From assembly GCA_030407085.1 (NCBI GenBank), contig CM059582.1:70389501-70453500 (forward strand): a stretch of DNA of 64,000 nt, read 5' to 3'. The translations under genes and the position numbers were made by a program. Shown here piece by piece: positions 22,570 through 34,248 of this stretch; position 1 is the stretch's first letter; each line of letters begins with the position of its first letter. Below the pieces are notes generated by a model that made no database searches, was not told the origin of the DNA, and was given only the letters and a program-made list of their open reading frames with translations. The stretch is from Trichopria drosophilae. Lineage: Eukaryota; Arthropoda; Insecta; Hymenoptera; Diapriidae.

Positions 22570-23069
22570 CCCCCCCACCCCCCCCCCCCCCCACCCCCCC
22601 CCCCCCCCACCCCCCCCCCCCCCCACCCCCCCCCCCCCCCACCCCCCCCCCCCCCCACCCCCCCCCCCCCCCACCCCCCCCCCCCCCCACCCCCCCCCCC
22701 CCCCACCCCCCCCCCCCCCCACCCCCCCCCCCCCCCACCCCCCCCCCCCCCCACCCCCCCCCCCCCCCACCCCCCCCCCCCCCCACCCCCCCCCCCCCCC
22801 ACCCCCCCCCCCCCCCACCCCCCCCCCCCCCCACCCCCCCCCCCCCCCACCCCCCCCCCCCCCCACCCCCCCCCCCCCCCACCCCCCCCCCCCCCCACCC
22901 CCCCCCCCCCCCACCCCCCCCCCCCCCCACCCCCCCCCCCCCCCACCCCCCCCCCCCCCCACCCCCCCCCCCCCCCACCCCCCCCCCCCCCCACCCCCCC
23001 CCCCCCCCACCCCCCCCCCCCCCCACCCCCCCCCCCCCCCACCCCCCCCCCCCCCCACCCCCCCCCCCC
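22570..23069. repeat. A(C)15 array: 16-bp unit, 31 A's, perfect periodicity
   Basis: Single A's occur every 16 bases from 22,577 to 23,057, with only C between them. I see no interruption. All frames on both strands are open, giving Pro/Thr/His-rich and Gly/Trp-rich translations that should not be called proteins. It joins LTR position 185 on the left to the middle of gag (equivalent to 18,157) on the right, replacing about 1.6 kb of LTR, leader and gag. Confidence 0.95.
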
Positions 23070-23070
23070 A

Positions 23071-24720
23071 AAACGGCGAATTGTAAATGCACATTTTCAA
23101 AATTTATTTTCGTTACCGCCGCTTCATAAAGAAAATGCGAATGACCTTCAGTCATTGCTGGACAAAGCGGTAGAAGTAACCTATGCGTTAAAATCTTTAA
23201 AATTTCCCGTTGAAGAAGGGAGCGCGATTTTGGTGTTTCTTTTGGTCCAAAAGTTGGACGCAACCACCCGTAAAGCATGGGAGCTCCACTTAGGAGATAG
23301 TACCGACTATCCAACTTATGACCAGTGGAAACAATTTATAACGACGCGAGCAAGTGCTTTAATTGCCGTTAATCCAGCTTCGCCAAAAAAAGTTGCATCC
23401 AACTCCTGCACCATTACGCAAAAGGGTAAATCCGAAGGTAAAGCGCAAGTTCAGTCTCTGGCCACCACAACTGTCCGATCGTGTCCCTGTTGTCAAGGCC
23501 GCCATAGTTTATTTCAATGTCTTAGATTTAAGAATTTTACTGTTGCTCAACGCTTTGAATTTGTGAAACGGCATAAATTATGCATAAATTGCCTATCGCA
23601 TTCGAACCAAAATCAGTGCTCGAGTAAATTTATGTGTTCGATTTGTAAATTAAAACATCATTCCTTGATGCATCGATCGTCGTCCAGTCCCGATACCGAA
23701 CGCGATCATGTCGATAATCCGAGTTCGCCCGATTCGGCGCCGACCGATGGCAATCAAGTTATTCAAATGCATTATGCGACGGAAACTCATATCGATTCAT
23801 CTCGGGTCATTCTAGCTACCGCGACAGTTTTAGTACACGGGTCCCATTCGCGAGAAGTGAAGGCTCGTGCTCTTATTGACCAGGGATCCACTTGGACATT
23901 AGTTTCTGAAAAATTGGTTAATGCCCTAAACCCAAAACTTTCTAAAGTGAATACGGTGATTTCTGGTGTTGGATGTTCGTCAGCCAGCGCGGTTCGACAT
24001 TCGGCGGCTATTAAAATTACCCCAATCAGCAGTACTAAACCCGTGCTTTCTGCGCATGCGTTAGTACTAAAAACGCTCACATCCTATGTGCCGCAATTTC
24101 AAAATAGCCCCATGGAATGGCCGCATCTTCGAAACATTCAGTTCGCCAACGAAGATCCTTCCAGCGCTGATTCGATAAATTTGATAATCGGTGCTGATCT
24201 CTACGGGTCGATTATTCTTGACGGGCTTCTCAAAAGTCAATCCAATCTGCCAATCGCACAAAATTCAATATTCGGCTGGATATTGTCCGGTTTGGCTTCC
24301 AGTCCAAATACCAGGCCTCCGCTCAATATGCACATGCATCATTGCGCACCTAGTCCAACACTCTCTGAAACACTGTGTCAATTCTGGGAAATTGAAGAAA
24401 TCCCAAAGCCAATACCTATGACAGATGAGGTCACACAATGTGAATTACACTTCCGTGAAACCCATTATAGGCAGCCAGATGGTCGCTATGTAGTTCGGCT
24501 TCCCTTCCGTGCAAAGCCACCAATCCTCGGTTCAACGTCTGAAGTAGCAATTCGCTCTTTTGAGTCTATGGAAGCGCGCTTAACTCGTAAGCCAGATACT
24601 TATCACGCTTATGCAGAATTCCTACGTGACTTCGAACGCCAAGGTCACATGGAACAATGCACCGTTCCACCTATTATACGGGATCGATCTCCTCCGCTCC
24701 GGCGGCTTCGAACTACGTAA
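23071..24720 (+). pseudogene. BEL/Pao gag (5'-truncated)-protease-RT N-terminus, copy 2
   Basis: It begins mid-gag at the codons for 'RRIVNAHFQNLF'. It contains the same zinc knuckles, the DQGS protease motif and the 'LIIGADLYG' region as copy 1. The extra C near 24,040 keeps protease and RT N-terminus in one frame, unlike copy 1. An open frame runs from 22,321 through the LTR and the C-rich array into gag, giving a chimeric 799-codon ORF that is an accident of the array lacking stops. It ends at the same RT deletion as copy 1. Confidence 0.85.
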
Positions 24721-27177
24721 ATGGGCTAGTAACTCACCGGACTTGTTAGCAAACATACACCCTGAAAACCATGGTTTAGCTTGGGACAAGCCTTTGCGCA
24801 GTGATGAGGGCATCAAAATCTTAGGTGTCTCATGGAATCCCTCACACGACCATTTTCAAATTCAAGTAAATTTGATTCCTCCAGCCCTATTTACAAAGCG
24901 CTCCCTACTGTCTCTGATTGCCCGGTTGTATGACCCCCTAGGATGGGTGGCTCCGGTGACTATAGTTGCCAAAATCCTCATGCAACGGCTGTGGCTCTTA
25001 AAGATTGATTGGGACAGCCCTCTTCCGGAACCAGTCATTGTAGAATGGACCACATTTTACAATAACCTGTCACACTTAAACAAGCTAACTTTGCCACGTT
25101 GGGTACACACAGATTCGGATATAGTATCATGCGAACTACATGGTTTTGCTGACGCGTCAAGCATCGCTTACGCCGCAGTCGTGTACTTGTGAACTGAAAG
25201 TGCATCTGGAGATATTACTGTCTCTCTCATACTGAGCAAAACCAAGGTAGCTCCTATTAAGCAGCTGAGCATTCCCCGCCTCGAGTTGTGCGCTGCCTTG
25301 CTCCTTGCTCGATCTTTAGTTTTTGTTCGTTCGCATCGTTTTTTCGCAAAACTTAAGTGTTGGTGTTGGACAGACGCAACTATTGTTTTGGACTGGTTAG
25401 ACCAACATCCATCGAAGTGGAAAACCTTTGTCGCAAACAGGGTTTCGGAGATTCAATCCGCATTACCATCCGCAACATGGCGTCATGTCTCAACAACTGA
25501 CAACCCCGCTGACCTTGCGTCACGCGGTGTGTCCGCTCAAGATTTAGTTAACTCAACTTTATGGTTCAATGGTCCAAAATGGCTTAGTCTGTCCCGTAAT
25601 CTCTGGCCAACTATTCGTCCCTCGTTGAGCCCAGACGCACCTTTGGAGCAGCGTCCACAAGTGCTCACGGTTATGGTAGAAACTAATGACACTCTCTCTT
25701 TTCTAGGGTCTCGAGTTTCTCGTTGGGATCGGTTGCTGCGCATTACCGCTCTGCTATTAAAATGGAGAAGCCGTCTCAGACCGGATTCGATCGGTCTTGC
25801 AGATCTCACTGCTTCTGACCTACTTAAGGCCAAGGTCATTTGGTTCCGATGGATACAAAGTCAAGAGTTTCCGGAGGAATTCGTGGCTTTACGTTGTGGT
25901 CAGATGATTTCTCGCGCAAGTTCTATTAAGACACTCACTCCGTTTCTAGACGAATCCGGAATCTTAAGAGTAGGCGGTCGTCTTAAACATGCATTTTTAC
26001 CTAGAGATGCAACCTCGCCTATCATACTTAAAGATCATCCGGTTGTTCGGTTAATAATACAAGCTGTACATCGACGATGTCTGCACGCAGGAATCTCTTT
26101 AGCTTTAAGAACTCTTCGGGGCACTGTGTGGATCTTGCAAGCCCGCAAGTTAATCCGCTCAGTAATTTACCACTGTGTTTCCTGCGCTCGATTGAAAGTT
26201 GATACCAGGACGCAGCTCATGGGTCAACTCCCATCCCCACGTGTTCTGCTACCATCTCGGGCATTTTTGCACTGCGGAGTGGATTATATCGGTCCGATAA
26301 GTGTCGGTTAACAAAAGGTCGTGGACGTAAAGCACAAAACGCATTCGTCTCACTGTTCGTTTGCCTCGCGGTAAAAGCGATCCACTTAGAAGTGGTAACC
26401 GATTATTCATCGCCTACCTTTATCGCAGCGTTTAAGAGATTCACATCGCGACGTGGCATGCCGAGCGACGTATATAGTGATAATGGTAAGACGTTTCGGG
26501 GCGCAGACACAGAGTTAATGAACTCCTTTAATTCCTCTCTGCAAAATCCCGACTTTCGTTCACAATTAGCTAAGGATGGTGTAAAATGACACTTTATCCC
26601 ACCTCGCACTCCCCATTTCGGCGGGCTGTGGGAAGCCGGGGTAAAAAGTGTTAAACACCATTTAAGACGTACCCTTGTCTCACATACTCCCACGCTAGAG
26701 GAGCTGAACACGTTACTATGTGAGATTGAGGCATGCCTCAATTCTCGGCCTCTTATGCCGTTGACAAATGATATTGATGACCTTAATGCCTTGACTCCGG
26801 GCCATTTCTTGGTCGGGGCTCCCTTGGTTACTGTGCCGGGTCCTTCACTGCTTGACCAACCGACCAATCGCTTATCCCGGTGGCAAATGTATCGCCAGAT
26901 GTAAGAAGGATTTTGGAAGGTTTGGTCCGCGGACTACGTACGATCGTTGCAACATCGAACCAAGTGGCGGGATCCACAAACGAATATAACCATCGGACAG
27001 CTCGTTCTATTTAAAGTACCCGGTCAAAAGCCTACAAAGTGGCCTTTAGCTCGAGTGACGCGATGTGTGGCTGGCAAAGATGGTTTGGTACGCGTGGTTG
27101 TGGTTCGAACAGCAGATTCCGAATATACTCGCCCGCTAAGTCAAATTGCCATGTTACCGGTACACGTAAACGAATAA
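24671..27177 (+). pseudogene. BEL/Pao pol, copy 2: RT remnant, RNase H, integrase
   Basis: Base-for-base the same as copy 1 wherever I compared them, offset 4,915. It has the same TGA after 'YAAVVYL' (25,190-25,192), the same frameshift near 26,311, the same TGA at 26,587-26,589 and the same TAA near 26,903. RT core deletion and integrase residues are as in copy 1. Shared inactivating lesions show the body was already dead when it was duplicated, unless the repeat is an assembly product. Confidence 0.85.
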
Positions 27178-27299
27178 CCATGTTGGTCCGATTCAGTTTA
27201 TTATAGTTTATCATAGTGTTTTGTTTGTATTGTAGTTGTTAAGATTTCTGATTTTTATTGTAACTTTGCGCATCTTACGATACCGCAAGGGGGGCGATA

Positions 27300-27484
27300 T
27301 GTATCGATATGCATATTCGTCGATAGCATATTCCCGATTCGGAAACGGTCGATCAAGGTCGTGTCGATTCGGAGTCAATCGTTCCCTTCTACCAGTGCCG
27401 ATCGCTCCTCTTTATCGGCCCCTCTTGCGCCGTTGCGCCGTATCGCGTTGCGCCGCGTCGCCCGGCACTTGCTGCGAATACGCT
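27300..27484 (+). repeat. Truncated right LTR of BEL/Pao element
   Basis: 185 bp, preceded by the polypurine tract, ending GCGAATACGCT and then unrelated AT-rich sequence. Against the LTR at 22,385 it differs at two positions (CCGAGTCAAG versus CGGAGTCAAT). Confidence 0.85.
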
Positions 27485-28297
27485 ATTAAGTCTCTATATA
27501 AACACAAATTATCTATCAGATAATCTATATCTATCAGATATACCATGATAGCAGTGGTTTCATAAATTGAAGGACTCCATGTAAGAATGGGATCCTCGTG
27601 GAATACCGTTGTCCAAATCACAATGTTTTCCAAAGCACTAGGATTAAACAGATGAAAATAGGTATAAGTCGTACATTTTGAAACGTGTATTTTCTTCATT
27701 TAACCAATTTTTAAAATACACAAATGTATAAATATATAAGTTTACAAATTGCATAAATAAACGCAAAAAAAATGTAATTTTAATTGAAAACATAATTTCA
27801 ATATCTTTTCAACTGCAGCAGTGAAGTACTTTTTAAGAATCTGGCCAGAAAAGTAATATAACAAGTAGATCATAAGAGTTTTGGTGTATATTGTAATAAG
27901 AAAATTTGGAAATACTTAAAAAAATATACTTTCAAGTAATCTTCTTCCTGGCATTTCTGAAAAACTTATTTACATATATTCAGAAGGATTTTGATCAAGA
28001 AACATGTATCTTAAGGTTTATTAAAGTTTACTGCAAAATTGTATGTTAATTCAAATACTAGTTTTTAAATTATGCAAGTTTCAATCCGCTAACAACTAGC
28101 GTCTGAGAACGCGCGTTGTCGTGTGCGTGTGCGTGTGCGTGTGCGTGAGTTCATGCGAGCTTGCGTGCGCGTGTTTGGAATTACTTCTAAGAAAATGCCC
28201 CGAATCAGATTGCTTATTTTTGAATGCCGCTCTTGTAAAAAGACTTACTTACACTATTGTCTAGGCTATTAATACGTTTCTTACGAATATTTTTCAG
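27485..28297. other. Mostly gene-free; one possible minus-strand exon and a microsatellite
   Basis: On the minus strand about 27,550-27,645 is open ('IVIWTTVFHEDPILTWSPS'), preceded by TTTAATCCTAG and followed by ATG|GTATATC, which fit splice sites. No family was recognised. A TGTGCG hexamer microsatellite lies at 28,121-28,147. The rest is AT-rich. Confidence 0.3.
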
Positions 28298-28483
28298 CAC
28301 ATCATTGTCAGTTATTGGAATGCTTAATGGCATATAAAAGAGAAGTAGTTCACGATTTATTATGTGTAATAGCGTATGGTACTACATCTGCACGTGCGTC
28401 AGCAGCGAAGTTGCTGTTTTACTATTGGCCAACATTTAATTCAAATCTCTTCGATCGACGAACAGTTCTTATGAAATTGGAAG
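28298..28483 (+). CDS. Host exon resembling UNC-79 (NALCN channel complex subunit)
   Basis: An internal exon of 186 bp. The acceptor is ATATTTTTCAG (ending 28,297) and the donor is GAAG|GTAAGTAAG (GT at 28,484). The only open frame starts at 28,300 and reads 'HHCQLLECLMAYKREVVHDL' then 'LCVIAYGTTSARASAAKLLF' and 'YYWPTFNSNLFDRRTVLMKL'. I recall the '[AS]YG...R..A.KLLF.YWP' block from UNC-79, a very large protein that, with UNC-80, regulates the sodium leak channel NALCN in neurons. This attribution is from memory. The exon starts with two bases of a split codon and ends with one. No stop or frameshift is present, and the codon pattern is unlike the decayed elements around it. Neighbouring exons were not found within the window, so introns would be long and full of repeats. 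Confidence 0.6.
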
Positions 28484-31400
28484 GTAAGTAAGCATTGCAT
28501 GAGATATTTTTGCATGAGGCGCAGTAATTATTATAAATGTATTCTTACTATTAAATACATATTATATGTATAAGCATAATCTTTAATTCTGTAAAAACAT
28601 TAATGCATTTGGTTCGTATTTTGAAATTGCTTTAAACGTGATTGCGCAACACTAATGGAGAAAATAGATCGCTAACATTTCTTAAAGAAAAAATAATAAT
28701 TCGACCTCTCAGTGAACATATAGTAAAAGATTGGTAAAATGCAGCCACTAAATTTTCTTTCTCATACAGATCGCAAACACAATATATTGAAAACGATATT
28801 TTGGCAGCTACTGTTTTCCAGCATTTGGGAAGGATTTCCCAATTATTGTATGTACGTTACGATTCGATAAATAATTTTCCCCTGCTTTAAAGGCTTTAGG
28901 ACAAGGCACTTTACCCGCCAGCTTCTATCCACCTCCCCTCGTGAGTGACGCGACCCTTTCCTTGCTGCATATGATATACGGATGAGGGAAAACCGAGGAA
29001 AATCCTGACCTATACAGGCCATCAATTATTTTATACAGAAATTCTTACAATAATGCACCGGTAATCGTCTTGGCAGTTCACTTACCATCTTTCTGCATAT
29101 GTACAGGGTGATGTGCTATTGAATGAAATATTGTGATATATGATCAATGGTAGATTCTGTAGCAAATTCTAAGAATTATTTTTCTGTGAAAAACATTTGT
29201 ACAAACTAGAATTTACAAGATATTAAACATTAAATTCGACCAACAGGGGCTTCTGGACTATCGTCAAGTTGTAATTACAAGTCGCAGATGTTCCTTTCCA
29301 GCGAGCAACGTATGTTTCTACAACTTACTGTCATAAATACTGATTGGATTCGAATATTCAGATTTCTATTTGAATTAATAATAAAAGCGATGACATTTAT
29401 AATAAACATCGTTGTGGCAATTTAAACAATTTATTGTTTATTCAAAAACTACATAAAAAACTTTTACGAAAGTCGAGTTATTTATTAAACAGTTTAATAT
29501 TAATATTATTAAATATTATTATTAACCACATTTTTTACGCTTAACTATGCCACAAACCAGACTGGAGGTAGTTAAATAGTAGCCGTACAAAAATTATAAC
29601 TTGTAAGGAGTGAACAAATGGCTGCAAAAGACGAATCACAACAATTTCAACAAGCCTGGGCATTTAAATACGTGTTGTACTAGGACAGATGCAGTTGATT
29701 TTGTTTTTAATATTGGCTAGGTCTACACAAAATTGTGGACTCATCCACGCGCCCACGCTCTGGCAGTTAGATGGAGAATATTAATTATTTATTTATATAT
29801 GTTAATATTTACCTTTTAGTATGAGAGTTTGCTATACGGAGATTTCATCAATTTTAATTACCAATAGTATCAGGAACAAAATCAAGTACATATATCCGTC
29901 TTGTCGTATGTATACGGGTTTTTGGGCAAATGTCCAATCTAAATTATTTATTTATAGAAGTTAATATTTATCTTTTAGTATGAGAGATGGTTATACCGCG
30001 TTTTCGTCCATTGTAATGTATTACAGACACAAGATGAAATAAACGTCGTTGCTTTTTGCAACAATCTACTTAATTATTGGTAATCTTGATAAAAAATTCC
30101 CCCCCCCCCCCCCTCGGAAGCTGACAGTTTTTTACACCCAATCCGGAAAACCGAAAGTCGAACCATCTTTTGTTACGAGTAGATGAAAGTGCCTCGATTG
30201 CATAACGTTGAGATGGTGAGATAAAATATTAGTGTAATTAACTTTCTTGGCGAATTTAAAAGAATTCGGTATTCCAGAAAACCGAAAGATTGTAGACATA
30301 GCCAGTAATATCAAAAACCATAACTAAGTTCACCTGCTGTGGCATAAAACGTATTTTAGGTAGAAGAAGCCGGAAAATTGTTTTGTATTACGGGGTCATT
30401 TACCCCTTGAAACTACCTCATAGGGGTTACAGGAAGGGGGAATGGTATTCCTTATAGAAGTTGTCAATATTATAAACTCTGTAATGAAGTGCATTAGCCG
30501 TTGCACAATCTCGTTTAGTCCGAAGGAATCCACAAATGCTCACCTGCGACACTATGGCTATCGTTCGGTAGACGGCCGGTTGTAGCATTATAATTTGTTT
30601 ATGGTTTTTTTTTAACCAATGCTGACTACTGTATTAAGTGTTTCGTTTACACATATTTGTGAATGTTCTATTTGACCTGAAAATTTTCTTACACGTAACA
30701 ATTTTGATAAAAAATAATGTATCACTTTGACTACGAAGAGGCAACTAACTTGGGCCAAATGACACAACTTTTGCTCGTTAATAGTCCAGTTTGTACTTTG
30801 CCTTGCGACTGTAGCGTAAGCCTACGTTGACCGGACGTCGGAAAGGTGAACAGTTTGGCGACACTTGCACAATTATCGCATGTATGCCTGCAACACGAAA
30901 GAGCCTCTCTATCATTACTTTAATCATATAAAATCCGCTTGATGGAAATGCCGCATAAGTGGGAACGACAATTACGCGGCACGTCCGCGGGGACTCTGAG
31001 GGCTGCTTTACTTTAGTGCAGACGAATGGGACTTCCGGTGCTACATAACATAATCAGCGAGCCGAACTCGATGTATTTGTTACGCTCGAACCCGGGGTAA
31101 TTATATGGGTACTCCACATTCTTATGTAAAAGGGTGGTCGCCGAATGGGTCGACTCTGGATTCTAGGTGAACGGAGAAGGCTGTGCTAAAGAAAGAAAAC
31201 TGGGGAAGAGAAATAAATAAGACTGAATTGATTGAAATTGCGAATTTATTTTCTTGAAATTAGACTTTTGTTCTTATACATATATTTACGTTATTGGAAA
31301 TTGATGGATTTTTATTTCAGTGATTTATGGCCAATTTGGATTGCTCGAGTGGAAGAAAATCGGCGGCGGCAACGGCAGCTTCTGTAAATGCCCGGTCACG

Positions 31401-33043
31401 TGATCGGTTCGGACGGAGGAAATATACGAGATGATTTTCCCATTGAAAAGGGAGAATACATAGTGTTGAATAGTGACCCAAAAATGTTATTGGTGGGGAA
31501 TTGGAACGAGGAGAACGTAAGAGAAAAAAATATAAAAATCTAGTAGAAAATAATTATTATAAAAAAAAGAGGATTGAATTGAATACCTTATGGCCCCTAT
31601 TGATGTTCTTTGCTAAAACATCCGGTCACCCGTAGGTTCTCGATTAAGTATGCAAATACTAATGACAAAATAAAAAAAATATTCCGTAAGGTGAGAAAAG
31701 CGTAGGGATCGTGAAAATTCGTTCTCGTCACGAGGAAATTTGGAAAAAATATTCATACGTTCAGTCTGAATATCTGGAGAGAAAAGGGGTAAGAATCGTG
31801 CGAAGCTGACCTTAGTCGCTTACGTATAGTATATGCGCTATAAAAGTGTATGATTTTCAATGGAAATATTATAAACTATTGTTGTAGTGTTTATAGTTCA
31901 GATATTATAACAAAATATTTTAGAATAAGATCAAACTGGTTTATAAAGGCCTGTACGAAAGTTGTAGCATCTTTAAAAATAAAGCTATTTATTAAAATAG
32001 AATTTTGTATTAATTATTTATTAAAGCATAAAATATTTTAATCGAAGAAAGCAAAAAATGGGATCGGATATAAAAAGGATATTTCTAGATTTGCATGATA
32101 ATAATTTATATTTATTTTTTAATAATTAAATAACAATTAAGTTACTAATATTGCTCGTCCGGTACTATTGAGCAAATATAGAAGTATAAATAATATATAG
32201 ATATAATAATTACAAATTTTGGTGTGGTCCACAGAAATTTAGTCAAGATCGGTGCGCCACGCAAGCGTACTATCTAACTTCGCCGTAAGACCATATGGCT
32301 TACTTTTCCTAGAACTCGTGTTATTTTAAGAAAATAGAAAGTAAATACATTTTTGTAGTATATTATTATGTAGATAATTTAGCTTTTAATGTAGAAGTAC
32401 ATACTTACAAGGGTCAAACCCGGTTTTCATTTTAAGCATTCGATAAGTAAAAATTATTTGTTACAAGTGCTACATAGGATATAACACTTCCCTCCCCACC
32501 CCTGGTCATATGTTCGGCCTCCAACATATCTTATGAATTACTGGCAGAAAATAAAAACAGGTTCTTTGAAGTTTCCGTTTATTAGTTCCAGTACATTATT
32601 TTGAAGATATTACATTATTTTACATGGTGGTTCTTCTTGAAGTTTATATATGAATGGTTAATTCATCTACGTTTTCTATGATATATTTGTGCTTTCACTG
32701 TGTATATAGCACGTCTATTTATAACGACTGACATATTGGTATTTTTGTGATTAATAAAAAAAAAAACATTTTTGGAGAGGAAAACATATTTTCCGTAGTG
32801 CACGGCAGTTGAGTTTTTACGTTATCGAAGCACTTGGATGGGTACGATCCACGGTTTCGATATCCCATTTGTTCGACAATAGAAGCTGATCCACAAGTGG
32901 TTTTGTCTAAACACCATTAGTCAGAGACTGCATAAGTTCGAAGTATCATTTGTCCGGCGAGCTATTTGTCCGAATGTTACTATACAGAAATGTTGTACGT
33001 TAAAGTTACTATATAAACACGGGCGCGGGGGCTCTATCGGTAT
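28484..33043. other. Long gene-free, AT-rich interval (probable intron)
   Basis: No second exon could be identified. Visible structure: two direct copies of 'TATTTATTTATA...GTTAATATTTA...CTTTTAGTATGAGAG' at about 29,776-29,845 and 29,938-30,012; a C-run of about 15 at 30,099-30,114; a pair of 'CCAGAAAACCGAAAG'-like words at about 30,142 and 30,275; and a 'TACAGGGTG' end-like word at 29,103 of the kind seen at insect DNA-transposon termini. If the UNC-79-like exon belongs to a live gene, this would be intronic (inference). Confidence 0.35.
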
Positions 33044-33058
33044 TGTAGCAGTAGTACC
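33044..33058. repeat. Left 15-bp target-site duplication
   Basis: TGTAGCAGTAGTACC, repeated exactly at 33,598-33,612. It brackets a 539-bp retroposed segment. Confidence 0.85.
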
Positions 33059-33597
33059 CTCCGCACGGGACTTGTGGAAGAGAGCGGAGCGGGTAACTCC
33101 CTCCGCAAGGAAGAGGGAGGGTCGAAGTGCCCGAACTCAAAGAGGAGCAATGCTTTTAAAAGATCCGCTTCTCTTAGCAAGTTTTGAGAATTGACGACCT
33201 CACGGACCCGATCGTTCGGCTGGTCTGTGCCGACGATTGCCTGATCGTGAAACGACTCGAGATACCCACCGTACTGGGGAGTTAGGGTGCGGTGTCAAGT
33301 CCCTACCGGCGGGTTCCACACGGGGGAGCGCTACGGCGCGGCGTATCCGTCTGGTAGTAACCGCAAAGAGGGTTGGCCTCTAGCGGGTCGTGGCAACGTT
33401 AGAAAGGGTTCTCTGAACCAACAGAAGTCTCAAGGCAGGCAGATTGTTACTACTAATTTTAGTACCTGACTTGTTGTAGATTTGTGAATTTGCACAACCA
33501 GGGGTGCTGGCGCTTCACTCAAATTTGGCCCCAACCTTGTGGGAGGAGGCGCCCGAATGGCGATGAGCTCTGGGCGCCAAATAAATTTCTACTATAT
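33059..33597 (+). mobile_element. Small internally deleted R1-like retroposon
   Basis: About 380 bp (33,059-33,440) match, in inverted orientation, the ORF2-start region of the R1-like element at about 34,690-35,075 on the minus strand. The following ~155 bp are unrelated to that copy, contain 'GGGTGCTGGCGCTTCACTC' and 'GGCGCCAAATAAATTTC', and look like a 3' untranslated tail. The whole is bounded by an exact 15-bp duplication, as target-primed reverse transcription produces. I interpret it as a non-autonomous derivative keeping a 5' block and the 3' tail of a longer element. Confidence 0.7.
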
Positions 33598-33612
33598 GTA
33601 GCAGTAGTACCT

Positions 33613-34248
33613 ACCGGCACCTACTATACCTACCTAATCCTTAGTCATAATGTCATGCAAAGTCGGAGACAAAACTCATAACCGAAATAGTACAGTTACA
33701 AATGTATTTCAACAAATATTCCTTCGTATTTAATGCGACTTTGCTAAAATGTCTTATAAATTCAAGTCCGACTTCAGAGTACGCACTATCTATTCTAAGA
33801 TGACAATATTGAATTTTCTGAGCATGACAAGCTTGCGAAAATTCAAATTGTTAGCGTGAATAGCTCTGTTTATTATAATGTACAAAGAATGCCGTTTATA
33901 GACAAAAATAATCAAGCACACATATATTCGATAATTAATGCAAAATTTGAAAAATGTAATATATATTTATATGTATTGTTAGCGACTAGATTACATATTT
34001 CAATTTCGCGGGTAGAAAAGATTTAAGCTAGGATAAAGTAGTTGACGATTTAAATAATAAATGGCGCACGGGAGGCAGAAACATGTCAAAAAAGAAGTGG
34101 AACGTCACTCACTTTTGTGATAGAGAAGCATTCGGATGCTTACGAAAATCGATCCCGTGATCATAGAAGAGAGAGACAGAGAAAGAGTAGAAAAGCTTCT
34201 TAAATTGTAAAAGAGAAAATAATAAATGAGAAAACACGTAAAAGAAAC
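33613..34248. other. Gene-free AT-rich stretch
   Basis: No coding or repeat structure recognised between the small retroposon and the R1-like fragment. Confidence 0.4.

Larger units (their letters stand above)
16396..27484 (+). mobile_element. BEL/Pao retrotransposon with tandemly duplicated body
   Basis: Order: full 5' LTR (16,396-16,922), primer site, gag-pro, pol without RT core, truncated LTR (22,385-22,569), 500-bp A(C)15 array, then a second copy of gag (from its middle), pro, pol and another truncated LTR (27,300-27,484). The duplicated unit is 18,157-22,569 versus 23,071-27,484. The 5-bp flank ATTAT before the first LTR and ATTAA after the last agree at four of five positions, so a target-site duplication is possible but not proven. 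Confidence 0.85.

Noticed and set aside
22460..23314. Glycine/tryptophan-rich ORFs on the minus strand
   Set aside because: Same array read on the other strand. Three overlapping frames are open at once, which is a composition effect.
22321..24720. 799-codon ORF fusing LTR, Pro/Thr/His-rich array and gag
   Set aside because: Its middle is the A(C)15 array, which lacks stops in every frame. The join to gag is mid-protein, so it is a chimera of a repeat and a broken retrotransposon.
30132..30314. 60-codon minus-strand ORF ending '...GSTFGFPDWV'
   Set aside because: No splice signals or recognisable family, and it sits in a repeat-bearing AT-rich stretch. Support was insufficient.
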